DNA of 64,000 nt, taken from Rotaria socialis. Lineage: Eukaryota > Rotifera > Eurotatoria > Philodinida > Philodinidae. Positions within the stretch are counted from its first letter, which is position 1; each line of letters begins with the position of its first letter. Shown piece by piece: positions 11,286 through 34,916 of the stretch. The notes below the pieces were generated by a model. The model made no database searches. It had not been told where the DNA came from and saw only the letters and a list, made by a program, of their open reading frames with translations. Position numbers and translations under genes: made by a program. The stretch lies in contig CAJNYU010002338.1 in NCBI GenBank assembly GCA_905331475.1, positions 372,001-436,000 of the forward strand. The letters are read 5' to 3'.

Positions 11286-12369
11286 AAGGCATTCTTTATT
11301 TTTTATGAATGATCTAATTTTTCAAACTTAAATCAAAACAGAAGGAATGTCGACTTTTCTACCAAGAAGATAATTTTTTATTCGGAAAGAATGAATCATT
11401 GATACTAAAAGTAAAATCAATGTTGATGTATTTGAATATTATTTTCAAATATTATTTATCAAAAAAATTCTCTTCCTACTCTTATTATCAAACAGCTCTT
11501 CATAAATAGCTTTCGAATTATTAAAATCATCCTTTTCTTTTAAAGCCAAAATATATCTAATGACCTACATCGAAACAATAGCATGTTTTCTAGAATATCA
11601 AATGTCGTAACTTGACATATATTTCAAAAATTATCATGGATTTCGTTCAATAAATGAAATGTATAACAAAAATTTCTTATTTGCTTTTGGTCCAAAACAA
11701 GTCTGTCACTAGCGATCGTTCTCTTGACAATACGATTTTCTATCAAAACTCCACTAATCGACCTTGACATTTATCCATTAATCACAAAATTTGATATTAT
11801 CAACATGCTTTCATTCTTGGCATTTCTATCGATGATCTTCTACTGATTAATTAGCAATGACATTTTCAAAACATCGTTCTATTTCTCGGCTAAATATTGA
11901 CAATTTCGATGATTTTCAAATTTTAATGAAACTATATAAATTTTAAATGTCTGTACATTCTGCATTAATGATTGAATCGACAGTAAGCGCATATACGTAT
12001 AGCAGAAAGATAATTGCTTGAAAAAAGAAAGAACAAAAAAAGTCAACACTGACTTTTTTCATACACTCGTTCATGCACTCAGTACAGATCCAGTAAGAAT
12101 AAGAATAATAGTAATAATAGTAATTATGATGATTACAGGTGCAACGGAAAAAAATTCAATTTTATATGTGTGCACAGAGAAATAGAAAAAGGCACCAAAA
12201 ATGGGTCACCACACAGCAAAAAAGAAAGTAAAAATTGCACGCCAAATAAGATAATACAAAAAAAACGAGCAGAAGACAAGTTTTCATTAGTTCGCTTTGA
12301 ATGAATCTGACCGACAAGAGACAAAAACACATAGCAATCCTCTTGTCTTTCATTCTCGATAGAAGATCA
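11286..12369. other. Intergenic, includes the MRCK 3' region
   Basis: AT-rich DNA between the inverted-repeat element and the MRCK stop codon. The part near 12150-12369 probably contains the MRCK 3'-untranslated region. No other gene was recognised. Confidence 0.4.
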
Positions 12370-21983
<9,614 letters not shown>

Positions 21984-24466
21984 TATTTTTGTTTAATTGA
22001 ATAATATTATATAATGAGAACAACAATCCATTCAGATATATACACACGTGCTTACAAACACTAATGCGTAAATTCACCGAAAATTCTCACGACAAGATGG
22101 ATCATCTTTTTGTTGCTTATTGTTTGTTTACAATACAGAAGAAATAAGTCAGTCAGACTGATTGTCAAACAGGAAAGAAAAAAATATTTGACCGATCAGT
22201 TCACACGAGGCAGCCATTGGAGAATGATTAACGTTCCTTGGCGACATCTATCCATCAGGTATCTATATATCTATATAGATATATGAGAATTATTTATCTT
22301 TTTAAAATATTTAATAGTTTAGTTTATTACAGTTAGAGTTGTTGAAACTTAGCTGGTATATTTCATGTGACTACAAATCGAATAAGATTTAATTATTGTA
22401 AAAATTCGATTGAAATTTCTTGATCTCAACATTAATTTTGTATAAATATAAGGCTTTCAATAATGATAACTTACATAGTAGATCATTTAGATTACTAATA
22501 ATTCTTATTCTATAAAAGTATATTATTAATTTTTCGATAAATTAAAGATTAGTGAACCTGACAGAAAACAGAAAATATATCAGTGTTCTGTGGTTGCAAC
22601 CGATGTATCCTACCATCATTCGTGTCGGCGGTATCTTTATTGCATATAGACAAAGATCTAATCATTATAATTTTTTAAAGTTATTGTTATTTTGCCAAAC
22701 AAATATCAGTATTTTTAGATGACAATAATTTTTGCAATGATGGTCAATTATTGAATTATGCATGTTAAATGATTTTATTAATTTTTCCAATATGACTTAG
22801 CTAATTCATCATATAAATTGTAACTCCGTAATTTAGTATCCATTCTTAAATAACTTTTATTCAGAACCTAGTAATATCCTTTTGACATATTGAGAAGCTT
22901 CGCAATATTTTATTGAAACCCTTGTTTCACAAAACATAATTAGGTTGGTATCTAAGCGCTATTTGTTTCATTTATTTTCGATCGATTCAAGTAAGACTCA
23001 ATGAGTATTACTCATTGTTTATTTTTATAAATATATTGTGTTCTTCGAATGATAGAATGAGAAAATCCATGTGAAATTGAATAGTTCAGTTGATTTGAAT
23101 TTTAACTTTATGATAATTAAATAATTGATCATCGATGTTGAAATAGAAATATCTATGAACTACTTTAGCCTTGTTGATTTGTCTAATTAGTTCTTAAAGA
23201 TTGTGATCTCATCGTTTAGCAACAGAAAAATAGTTTACGGTAAAATAATGACATTATGACAAATTTTTATCCCTCTATGTTAGCAATTACTGTTTTGACG
23301 ATCGGTCTGCTCTAATTCAAATCTCACGGAAAAATACAAGTTAACGAGTAACCAAGGAAGATACATGTCGAGAAGTATTGGAGTTAACGTTTCTAAGCAG
23401 TTTAACAATAATTAATACTAAAAACAATTTTCATCATGAATCTCTCAATTTCATGTTTATTTTAAAAAGTGGCTAATATTATTTACATCAATTAGTACGA
23501 GTCATCGATTTATAGAGAGATATTCAAGATGGATCTTAAAAATAAAGAGCCAGAATAAGAGAAGTTTTTAATAGGCAATGTTACTAAAGTCCTAAGAGGC
23601 ACTTTCCTTTTTGAGCGGGCCAAAAGATCATAATAAAAGAACTTTTCTTTTGTTTTGACTTTTAAATTCTCAGATGCTAATCTAGCTTTTCTATCTATGT
23701 CAATATTGCCAATCAAACAATGTGGCATATATCGTTGTTAACCTATGTTCAACTTCGTATTTATATTTATTTTTTAGAAAGAGGCCGAATAATTTACAAA
23801 TAGGCCACCCGTATGCAAGCATAATACATTAATCTTTTATTTGTTGATGTTAAGTCTGTTGTGTATCGCGCTCTGATTTTTATCCTTTCATGAATACTCG
23901 TTTTATTAAATATTATATCTATTTCATTTAGATGCTTCGCATAATTCAAGTTGCATATGAATTAATCATTGACAAAGACAGATTTGCTTATATGACGGAG
24001 TTTCAATAAAGAAAAATCATCTGAAGGTTTCTAAATAATTAATTGTTTTACTGTACTAAATAATCGAATTTTACTACTGTGTATTAATTTGATGTGTGTT
24101 TCATTAAATCTCTTTTAACATAATATAACTGATGATGAGAGAGGAATAAATCATATGCAATGAAATGAACATATTTTTAGACACTTTATATACACTATCA
24201 GTATATTCAAAACGAAATATTTCAAACTGTACATATTGTATGCAGCCCATATTTTAAACTACTTGGTTTGTTGATGAAAATTTTCATCTGATCTGAATAT
24301 GTTCAATGTTCTTTAGTGTTAATAATAAATATTCTTCTATTTTTTAGAAATACATATTATATGATAGAAAGAAAATCATAAATAAATAAATAAATCGTGA
24401 ATAAGACGTTTTAAGGTTTCTCGATCTGATTATTCATAACGATTTTGAATGTTAACATAGTTTATG
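21984..24466. other. Intergenic between MRCK and XPR1
   Basis: Holds the MRCK promoter side (21984 to about 22300, with an ATCTATATAT/ATATATAGAT palindrome near 22260) and the XPR1 3' region. The rest is AT-rich DNA with short open frames only. No gene was recognised. Confidence 0.45.
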
Positions 24467-27400
24467 CTAGTTTGACATTTCAACAATTCTATTCGACGGA
24501 TCAGTCTCATCTTGAGTAACTATCAAACGATCATCTTCTAATGCTATATCTTCTATTTGCTGATGTATTCTACTGGCATTATCGTCGGTTGCCACAATAT
24601 CATGCATTGGAGTCAGGTCTTGAACAAAATGCGTTATACGGCTCTCGGTATCATCGCGTGTACTTACATCCGTCCAGGATGTATTATCTTCTTCAATAAT
24701 CGTTTCTTTTGGTGTTATTCGATTTCGAGTGCGGATGCCCGGTTGTTTCCGTAACTTAGAGTCAATCGCTTTATAATTGAAGTCTGCTGGCATCGGTACA
24801 ATTGAAATATCACGTACAGCACGAAATTGACCACAATTATTCAAATGTTCGTTTTCTAACCGAAAAAAATTCCAAATAAATCTACGAAATATTTCTACGA
24901 TGCCGAAACAAAATCCGATCAAATCAGTATATTCAGCTGATTGCACATTAAAAGCGATAAATATATTGATTGTCCAAACGAAACGAAAGATTATATCTTC
25001 TATAATAGCTGCATAATAATATATTTTTGATGAATAAACAAGTTGTTCACGTAAATATTTATTAGTGCCGACTTTTTTATCAAAAAAACCCCAATCCATT
25101 TTGAGATCCCATATAAGTTTGTATACAGAACCAATAATTGCAGCGATGATCCACAAATAAAGAAATGGATTATCCGCTTGATTTGCAGCATATGTTTTAG
25201 TGGTTGCACGCCGCAATGAATTTGTAATTATGATAAAGAAGCCAGTAGCATATTTACCTGCATTAGTCAAATGTGGAAATGCTTGTTTCGTGTCACGATA
25301 TCGCCGTAAACATTGTGCAAAACGAAACCAAGATGGTAACATGAGAAAAATCGATTGCAAGAGAATCTCAGACCAACCTGTGCAAAAAAAGCCTTGGTGA
25401 GATGCTGGGGATGTCAAATCTGTGAACCACCATGTAGAATTTGAACAATAAAAACAGAAGAATGATTCCAAATCGAAAAAAACTAATTCGAGAGAAGTGA
25501 GCTGGTCTCCTAGCCAAAAATCTGTAAAACCAACAGAATGAAAAGGAGATGAGAAAACTCGAGCTAGTTTCCTTAGGAGCCAGAAGCGAGCTTCACGATA
25601 GAATATTGGTATTGGATTAAAAACAAATAGAATCATTAATGCAACAAATATAAGTGGCTGTATAAAAGGATAACAATCATAATACGATGCTAGAATGAAT
25701 CCGATGAAGCCGATAAACCAGAGAACCAGTAGAGATGTTCCAATCTCAAGAATGCGTTGATAAGTTAAATGATGACGTGGATCAATTTCAAATATGAGAA
25801 TATGATTAACACCAGATGATGACCAACCATAAACATTGATACCAGAAAAAATAATCTGAATAATTATTAAACATGTCGAACGATAGAGTAGAATTCCTTG
25901 GCGCCAGGCAAGTGTTTTGTTCGATTGGCTTACATTCAGCTGAGTGCCGAATGCAAACAAAGCGGGTAATAAGAGACAAATCATTCCTATAAATTAATTA
26001 ACTCAATTCGTTCCGAAACAAATAAATTGTGATCCTACCAACAAACAGACCAAAACGAAACGTCACCATCGGTGAGTTTTTTTCATCTAGAGGTGGAACC
26101 CGAAGGCGCTTCATGGCTTCTACTCTGTTGCCAGATTCGAATGCATCGGTGAATATGTTTTCTATATCCCGAATAAGTTCAGCGACCTTGGTCGATGTGT
26201 GAAATGTAGCCGTGTCAACATGAATTTTTCTGTAAGAAAATAAAAACCTAGTGATCGAACTTTGTTTGACACAATATTGATTACATCGAAAAACTATCCT
26301 TTGGAAAATATGCTTTTCTCATGTATTCATTCAAAATGGTTCTAAATAAACAGATTATATTGCTTTAACAATTGTTCCCACTGTTGTGATTGTTCTAGAT
26401 CAACTTCGATTCCTTGAAATGTTCTCGTATTTTAAAAACTCGAGTTTATATAGAAAAGCTCGTTTTAATAGATTGAGAAAGGTGCGTTCATGTACTATTT
26501 GCTTTATTAATTATGTGCAAACATGTATTTTGAACACGATATGCGACAAATCAACAGTACTATTCGACGAAAAGTTCGAAGTGTACTATTGATTTCCTAG
26601 ATAATTAGTGTAGTGAAAAAACAATTTCAAATAGGATATTGCTAGTAGTTGAAATTGAGTTATGAGTGAAACGAATCCAATACAAATGTAGCTTTCTAAA
26701 GAATTTATCATTTGATTATTTTCTTATATCTATTATATTGGTAGGGTGTGATTGGACGATATTATTTTGTTATTTAAAGAAAATTCAGTTTGCAAACAGA
26801 CTATTCTATCTTGAGGGTGTTCAAAAATGAAAATTAAAACAAGTGCTACAAGGAAATAGACGATCATCTTTGTATAAGATCAATGAAAAAATTCAGATAA
26901 AAATTAAAACACAAACTACGAAACCTTACCGCCATACACTGCCACGTTCCGTTTGAAATACTTTGTCGTGCTTTTTCAATATTTTACGAAAGCCAGTAAA
27001 ATTGAGGACTTGGTAGTTTTGTAAAAGAACAAGCATTAAGTAGAACTCACTAAAAGCTGTCTTTAAATTATTTAAACTTTTGTAGTGCGTGTGTTCCGAA
27101 TGCCATTCAGGCGTTCTTTTGGCTAATCGTATAGGTACTAGACTGGATAACGAAGTACGCCAAGTACGTTGAGCGATCGAGTCTTTGAGATTCTTTGGAT
27201 AATTATCATTTTTCATGTTTGTATTTAATCCTCGATCAAAAACAATCGATACCCTTCGATTAGAACCAGAATGAGCGTCTGATACAATGTACTGCAGTTC
27301 GTCTTTGAGAGCTTCAAATCGTCGTGATGATCTAAAAAATAAGCAGTTTCAGTCTAAATTATGAAAGAATGAAGGAATCATTGAATATCCTCTATATAAA

Positions 27401-29283
27401 AGGATATGTACAGCCTACTTCACAGTAACTTTTAGTTCCTTGAAATGAGGCTTGCAGAGTCCTTTCAGTACACACAGAAGCTTTAAACAGTTGAACAAAA
27501 ATCGATTGTAGACCGAAGTAATTACATCATTTGTTCAGTTAGTCATGAAAAAATAAAATTGTCTGTTCATTGCAGTGAACAACTCGGATATAGTTTAATT
27601 CGATTAATCAACAATCGTACATTTTTTCTGAAGAGCTCACAAAATAATTTGTAAGGTTTGTTGTACTCGTGTTTATAGATGATAATTTTTATTTTCTTAT
27701 TTATACTTCATGCAAGAAAACAGTTGTTCGTTTTCATCAATCATACTATAGTAAAATTTATCGTGATTCATTGTAAGTAACTGTTTCCGAATGCTAAATG
27801 TGTTAATTAAATTCCTGTTTTCCGAACTGCAATGATTTTATTCAAGTTCTTTTGCTGTCATGGTGTGAATTATCAGCTTTCAAGGTGTCATGTTCTATAA
27901 TTGAAGACTTTATTGATTAATCATGGTGCTCAGTTGCTAATTTGATTGACCATAATTGGAAAAGCATGAAGAGATTTTCTTTATAAAATGATTTGCAAAA
28001 TAATCTTTCATGCAAAGATACAATTTGTAGAGATTGAAATGCTGAATGAATGACAGATGGTTAAAACAAAATGAACTTACTGTATAGCTTTAAAATTCAA
28101 CAATGGTCAATCACGATAAAACATCATTTAGTGCGCAATATTAGTCTATTTAATTAGAATGTAAAACAGGGATGAACTACGGGCAGTCAAGATTTAACTC
28201 GAATTTTGCTATAGTTAATATAAAAAACCTGGAACCTGATTCATTCAACTTTCGAGAAATGTGAACTTACTATTTTATTTCAGATTCCGACAGAAATCAA
28301 AAGAAAAGAACTATGATTTATCGATTGAAGAGATTTCAGCCCTTTACTTTTAATTTTTAGTCTAGAAACCAAAAGTTGTAAGTAATACAATCTTCTGAAA
28401 ATTGGACTCCTTCAAGATGCCTCTAACTAAGACCAAGTTTTTCGAATAAAATCTAAAATAGAAGTTGAGTGTCGAGATTTTACTGCATATTTCTCAAATA
28501 TCGGATGGCATCACATGTTTTCTTATGAATTATTTGAGTTATTGTTGATAGGTAATTTTCGTTGCAAGCATCTCGAGCATATATCCTTTACTACTACTGT
28601 GATGAAATTTGGAAAGTTGGCTTTCAACAAGAAAATGAACAGATATATTTTCAAAACAAGATTGCTGAAGTGGATTTTTATGCTTTTAGAGTTTGTATAT
28701 CCTTTGTCTATATGTATATTTTTAGTAGCTAATAAATTAATAGCACAAGTACCATGTTTTAATAAAAGTTCATGTGCAATTTTCTCGATATTAAAGAAGA
28801 TATTTTTTTAAGCCTTTCTGAGATTTTTCTATCGATATGAAAACTGATAAAGTTCGATCATGTTGGTTGCAAAAATCTAGTCTTTACAAACTTAAAATAT
28901 CATTAGTCAAAAACTAACCTTAAATTTCCGTGAGAATTCTCTAAAATCTCGATACTTTTCTTTTGAAAATTGTTACTTACTCAGCAAGTTTTTCAGAAAA
29001 AAAAGTATTAATCTTTGCCGCTTCTTTCTCGCACAACTATAAGAAAATAAAAAATGAATTTGATTTTAAACACAATATGATGTACATTCTTTATTCTCAC
29101 CTGAAAGAAACTAATATCGACATCACGAAAAAACTGTGAACGCAACATATTGTTATCGTTATCCATTTTGTCAGGTGCTTCAACCACTGCTTGTTCCAGA
29201 ATTACTTTCATATATTGATATTCAATGTATTGAGAGCTCCATTCTGGCGTTATATGAACAGCTAAATGCTCGCCAAACTTCAT
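24467..29283 (-). CDS. XPR1-type phosphate exporter (SPX-EXS protein)
   Basis: Plasma-membrane inorganic phosphate exporter gated by inositol pyrophosphates through its SPX domain. Coding exons from 5': 29283-29101, 29036-28981, 27331-26930, 26229-26039, 25986-24467. All are GT-AG and the phases close, giving 783 aa (human XPR1 is 696). The start [15 protein letters not shown] is the standard SPX N-terminus. [18 protein letters not shown] and the basic cluster [11 protein letters not shown] (Lys196, 199, 200), which binds the inositol ligand in this family, are intact. [10 protein letters not shown] links SPX to the membrane part. The EXS domain (about 278-700) has multiple hydrophobic helices and the WDLKMDWG and RFVWTIN signatures. 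The cytosolic tail is Asp/Glu/Thr-rich and longer than in vertebrates. The 1.65-kb intron at 27332-28980 is unusually long for this gene. An acceptor-like CTTTTAG lies 14 nt before the ATG. Confidence 0.93.
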
Positions 29284-32200
29284 TTTTAATGTTCGTTCTA
29301 AAAGCTCAGTTCTTCGAAGCAAAGACTAACATTTGTTTGTAGATATTCACGAATATGTATAATATTAAGAGAACTTATTTCTTCATATACAGTTTAGAGT
29401 ACTTTGAAAATCTAAAATCGAAATAAAATAGATCTGTAAGCAGAACAGGCGTGCAATGTAGTAACTTTGAGTACTATGCTTGTTTTTAGAAAGTCATATA
29501 TTAAACTTACAGCCAGAACGAGTCCTTTTATTGGTAAAAGTTGCAAGAATAGTTTTATGATGAACTTATCGTATGTTTATCTACAAGAATAAAAAGAATT
29601 TATTCCAATTTTACTTCTATTTAGAGGGTCGGGAAACATTATTTAATATTTAAAAAGGAGAATTAGAAGTTTCACGTTATGTATCTCTAGAATCACTACG
29701 GAGAGATTGTTTCTACTCACATATTTGCTTGATCTATCTCTTGTTATATATTACAAGATCTAAAATTGACAAATAATTCTATTTCGTAGAATTGCTGAAG
29801 TATTGAAAGATTGGTTTCGATTCGAACAATATACGAATTTAATCACATTTTCAACAGCTGAGTATTTCTCAATACGGTATTCAATATACTTTATTTTCGG
29901 AAAAAGAATCAAAACAAAGGTTCAAGGAAAACTTTGATTCGTAAAAGAAAAACTGTGCTTCAAAGTGGACAACACATTGCACGGAAACCATCAGAGATTT
30001 CATTATTTTTTAAGGTGAAAGAGTATACGATCTAAATTTTAAGTTTTGTAAAAATATTTGAAACATTATACTCTTTTTGTATATAAATTGCCAAATTCTA
30101 TCAATAGATCACAATGGGAACAGAGCTATAAATTACTGGAACTGTTGAGAAAAATAATGTTCTCCATAATGTAACAAGTGTAAAATTTCGATATGATAGT
30201 ATTTGCTTATGGATGGCACTATATATTTCAAATTCATTGATTTGACGATGAGAGATATAATTCAACTCGTTTCAATCTGATATTAACAATCAACAAGATG
30301 TCATTTCGGTCACCAATAACATCAAAAGGCTTATTTTATTCTCAATTAGCATATAAATGTACTTGCAAAGTGTATTAACTCAGTGAAAAGAAAATTTGCC
30401 TCTTTAGGATTTATAGTTTTTTCATTAACAAGAAGTTTGTATGTCAAAAAAGAGAAATATATACTTCTATGTACGAATGAATAAACACTGTCTGATGAAT
30501 TATTTTTGATGATCACTTCAAAATAAATTTTCTTTTTTTATGAATCTACAGATATTTTAACGAGTAACTCGAATAAACTTTATTTGCAATCAGATCAAAT
30601 TCGTCCAATAATATCCTATCAAATCTTGATAATTCTAACAGAATCATCATCGAAACTAACAAACTCTGATAGAATCCAACTGTTAGATTTGTCGTCCTGC
30701 AAATCTTTCTTGAGATGAAGAAATCCAATTCAATAGTTAAAATGAATCGAAAATTAACACTTCAAGCAATTTTTCTAATACAAATTGAACATACGAAAAT
30801 GTTGCATAGCACCATATTAGCCATCTTATAATTAAAAGGATCACAAAATTCCTAATCTGTGATGCGAGTGATAGCCGTGTTTTCAATTGATTTCTGATCG
30901 TTATGTATTCTTAGTATATTTATCATGTTACCGTCATCGATAAGATATTAGGGACAGAAGAAAGAGAGCGGTTGGCATTCTGATACTAGATCTGAGAGTT
31001 TCGGCGCAAGATGTTATATTTTAAAAGTTATTGATAGAGATCAGTATAAGAAGAAAATGTATCTGTTCTTTTAGATATTTTCTTGATTGAACGAAGCATG
31101 CATAAATTTGCACATTAATCACACTTCCGTCCTATTTTCAAGGATATGCGAGAGAACATGCTGCTACAATTAACAGTTACTGAAAACTTTATGCATGTAA
31201 ACGCAGAGCGCCGCTTTCTCTCTCTATTCTTAAAAGTAACTTAGTTTCATCATATGCGCGCGTGTGTTAGTTTGAGCTGTAGCTGAATAGGATTTCTACA
31301 CTCAAACATTCGACCGTACTCTACTATATTTACATTCATCGATAACTAAAAATTTCTTTGAAACATAGCACACAAATAAAATTTTACGCTTTAATTTTTC
31401 GATATTATATACAAAATTATTCGATTGGTATTTTCAAAATCTCTTTGCGTTCTTGAACTGACTGTTTTAGTAGAAGAATACGCGTTCAATTCTCTGCAAA
31501 TAAATTACTAAACACTTTGTTGTAGAATCTTAACTTGCAGCATACCATATGAAATTATGGCAAGCACCAAAATGAAAGAAAAATGAAATGTATTATCTCA
31601 AATTCAACTATATTCTTTTAGAATGATTTGTCAAACATCAAGATATAATTCTAACACATTTTCATCTTAGCGCGTTAAAAAATAATCATGTTTCTGTTTT
31701 AATCTTAGAAATCTAACTGTCACAAATTCATTTTTTTAGTAAAATAAAGAGAAAAATGGTTTAAATTTAAATAGACTTTGTTTTGTTTATCGGAAGCGTT
31801 AACTTATTGACAGAAAGAATCGTTATTTCTTTTTTTTAAATTGACAACAAATATTGGCAAAAATTTTCAAAGGTTCAAGGGCAAGTGATATCTTTTAAAC
31901 TAAAAAATGGCGCTATACTTATTTAATACTTACAAAATGACTACTCACAACCATCTCTTTCACAAATTTCTAGGAAATAACTTTCGAAAACCCTGTCTAT
32001 CAATTTATCTTCGTTTATTTCATTTTGGCCCTTATCATAATTTCGAGTGGTATGCTGCAAATATGGATTCTATAACACAGCGTTGCATATTCTAGTGAAA
32101 GCAGCTCCATAATCATGTTTGAGAAACAGGATATTTCTCTTGTACGTCGTCCAATATAATTCTAAATTTCAATGCTATCGGGTTCACTTGTTTCAGTTAA

Positions 32201-34843
32201 CAAAATCAATCAATAGAGAAATCTTAATAAATTGATTTAATATTTTCAACGAAAAATATCCGAATCTCGAACAGTGCTACTTCAATTTTAAATGGATAAT
32301 ACCAAGTTACAAAGAACAGTAAAAAAGAACAGGATATTGTATCTAATAAGCTTATTGGCAACAATAAAAATGCAATAGCTTGTATTCAATTTCGCTTGAA
32401 AGATATGGTGATGCTGAGAACAGTTGTCGTTACCCAAAATGTTGAGTAAAGGCCAAAAGGTTATTTTTAATTATATTCTTGATCTCATTTTGAATACTGC
32501 TGCCAATGAGGCGCTCATTTTATTCTCTATACAAAGTTGAACATATTTCAACAAAGGTTCAAACTCATTATTCTTGTGATGATGGGAATTTGAGAATGAA
32601 TACTTCACATCTATTTCGGAAATCTATGGAGTAAACTTTTAAAATTATTTTATGCTCACAGGTAATAGTGATAAAGAACATATCTTACAAATAACAGAGA
32701 CGATTCTATACGCGAAAAAAAACAATTTTCGGTTGCTTTGTCATCAGATGAACATGAGATTGTTAACATGAATATGAAACTGATATTTTCCTTCCGAAAG
32801 GATAGTGAGATTGATCATACACTAAGATCAAATTCATCCAATATGTATTTCAGCTCGTTATTGAAATTTGAGAACGTTATATAAGTTCATCTTTCAATTG
32901 GTATGTGAGGATGATCCACTATTAACTATATGAGAATTAATTAGTATATGTGCATACAATTTCGAAAAGCTACTACAACCGAAAGAATGATTCAATTGCC
33001 AATTTTGTATAACGCATGATATCTTTGCAAACCTTACAATATTACAATAAGCTTGAAGACAAATCATATTGATAACCGATTTCGAATATAAAAAAACAGA
33101 GTAACACTAAATGATCCATTCGACTCTTGGGATAATGCTAATGGGTCCCGTCAATTTATGAACACCTTCTATTGAAAACTATGTAGTATATGAATTTAAA
33201 ATTCTAATCATATTGATTCGCAAAAGAAACAAAGAAAAATGGTTCACAATCCAAATACAGCTTCGGTATGAAATAAGAGAAAAAAATAAAATCATGCATC
33301 TAATCCTGACAAGTTTTCTTACCAACTTTATCGACGTGTACAGTAGAATAGTGTTCCACATAAAGGACTGAATTATATAGCATTGAAAATTTTCTCTATG
33401 CATCAAAAACTGAAATGATAGATACATAATGCCAAACGTTGTCCAATCTTGCAGAACAAGGTTACTTCAAAACCAACGCTCTTTTTTTTTATATTGTTTC
33501 AGTAAAGAGAAATCATGATCATAAAACCCATAATCAATTCTGTAACTATCAGTACACATCTGCATTCTAACACAAAATCATTATGACATTTTACACTAAC
33601 ATACCTGTACTGTAGTGTGTCGTCGTTTTTAGTAGCTATTTTATACTAGGATATCTTAAATGTCATAAATAGAACTTATTCAAAGATTTTTATTCGTTCC
33701 TAAGTATCTACAAAACAACAATGTAAAATGCTATTAAAATTCTTAGATGAGAATAAGCTTGCTACAACAGTCTATCGAGCATCATAATAAAAAAATATCC
33801 TTTCTCAAATTCACCTTTGATAAAGGAGTTGTAAATAGGTTTCGAGTTTTCTTGTAAAAATATGTCAAAAAACCACTGACGTCCAATAGCGTTTCGCTCT
33901 GCGTTTTGATGCTACACATATTCATAATTTAAAGTGTAACATTGTGAAGAGTTAAAGTTTTAGATAATATTATGAATGATTCAACTGGTAGGTGTGCGAT
34001 AATTTTAAAATCATACTAGATCATCAGAATAAAGGTTTAATGCAATTGAACCCTAGCACTTAAGAGATTGATTTTGAGATGAACGAGAAACAGGAGAATG
34101 TGTCAACAATAGATAAGTGCAGATTACAATTGAAATATGTTAGTACAAAAAGAAATATAGATAAGAAATCTACCACGTTATACGTTCTCATATATGCACA
34201 ACAAGAAAAGGGAGAGGGATCATAAATGATGACTAATATAATCACAGAAAAATCACGCCATCTCTGAGAACGTCACTATTTGCTCGTTACTTAAGTTTAC
34301 TTACTTTGATACCCGTAAATAACTGTAAAGTTAATTTTCCTATAGTATTCGAAATTTTGGAAATTCGCTGCCTGTTAGTTTGAACAATGTACTCAATAGA
34401 TCGAATAAGTAATATCCTTGTCTATATTTATAAGAGACTAATTGATGTTAAATCAGAGTATGAAATGATTGGCGTTGGTCAGATTACCAAGAATGAACAT
34501 CAGCTTCATTTTACAAATGCTTTATTCATCTCATCTCATCGACAATATAATGACACTATTCGCGATTGTGTCTCAATGCTGACTATAATATTGGCACACA
34601 ATAGAAAATAAATACATATTTTTGATTTAAATTTTATTGCAAGATATGAAGAATACATGATCAAACAAGATGACCTCCTTCTTATATAAATAAGATATGA
34701 TACGACAGTCTAGATGAAAATTTCGTATTCGAAAGTTAATGTTAAAAGTGAGTCAATGCGAATTGTTTATATTGCAATAAGCTGCTCAATTCATAATTCA
34801 AGTCATCAGAGAAAAATCATCATAATGAATTTCACAAAACCCA
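29284..34843. other. Gene-poor stretch
   Basis: About 5.5 kb of AT-rich DNA. The longest frames (60-98 codons) are biased to Phe/Ile/Lys/Asn and match nothing I know. The 74-codon frame at 34387-34611 is the most protein-like but has no supporting structure. No inverted-repeat element was noticed. The proximal few hundred bases should contain the XPR1 promoter. Confidence 0.45.
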
Positions 34844-34916
34844 ACCCGTGTAACTCAGCGGCTAGAGCACTGGTCTAGTAAATCAGGGGTCGATAGTTCA
34901 ATTTTCTCCTCGAACA
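34844..34916 (+). pseudogene. Decayed tRNA-Thr(AGT)-like sequence
   Basis: A 73-nt cloverleaf-like sequence. The D arm ACTC-AGCGGCTA-GAGC and anticodon arm CTGGT-CTAGTAA-ATCAG (five pairs counting one G-T, anticodon AGT) are good. The T loop TTCAATT is off consensus (TTCGAAT expected). The T stem has one mismatch and the acceptor stem pairs at only about three of seven positions. This fits a dead tRNA copy or the tRNA-derived head of a SINE rather than a working tRNA gene. Confidence 0.6.

Noticed and set aside
24557..25400. Open frames antisense to or shifted from the XPR1 EXS exon
   Set aside because: They are shadows of the well-supported XPR1 coding exon.
34387..34611. 74-codon plus-strand frame as a small gene
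   Set aside because: Looks somewhat protein-like but has no homology I recognise and no supporting splice or poly(A) structure.
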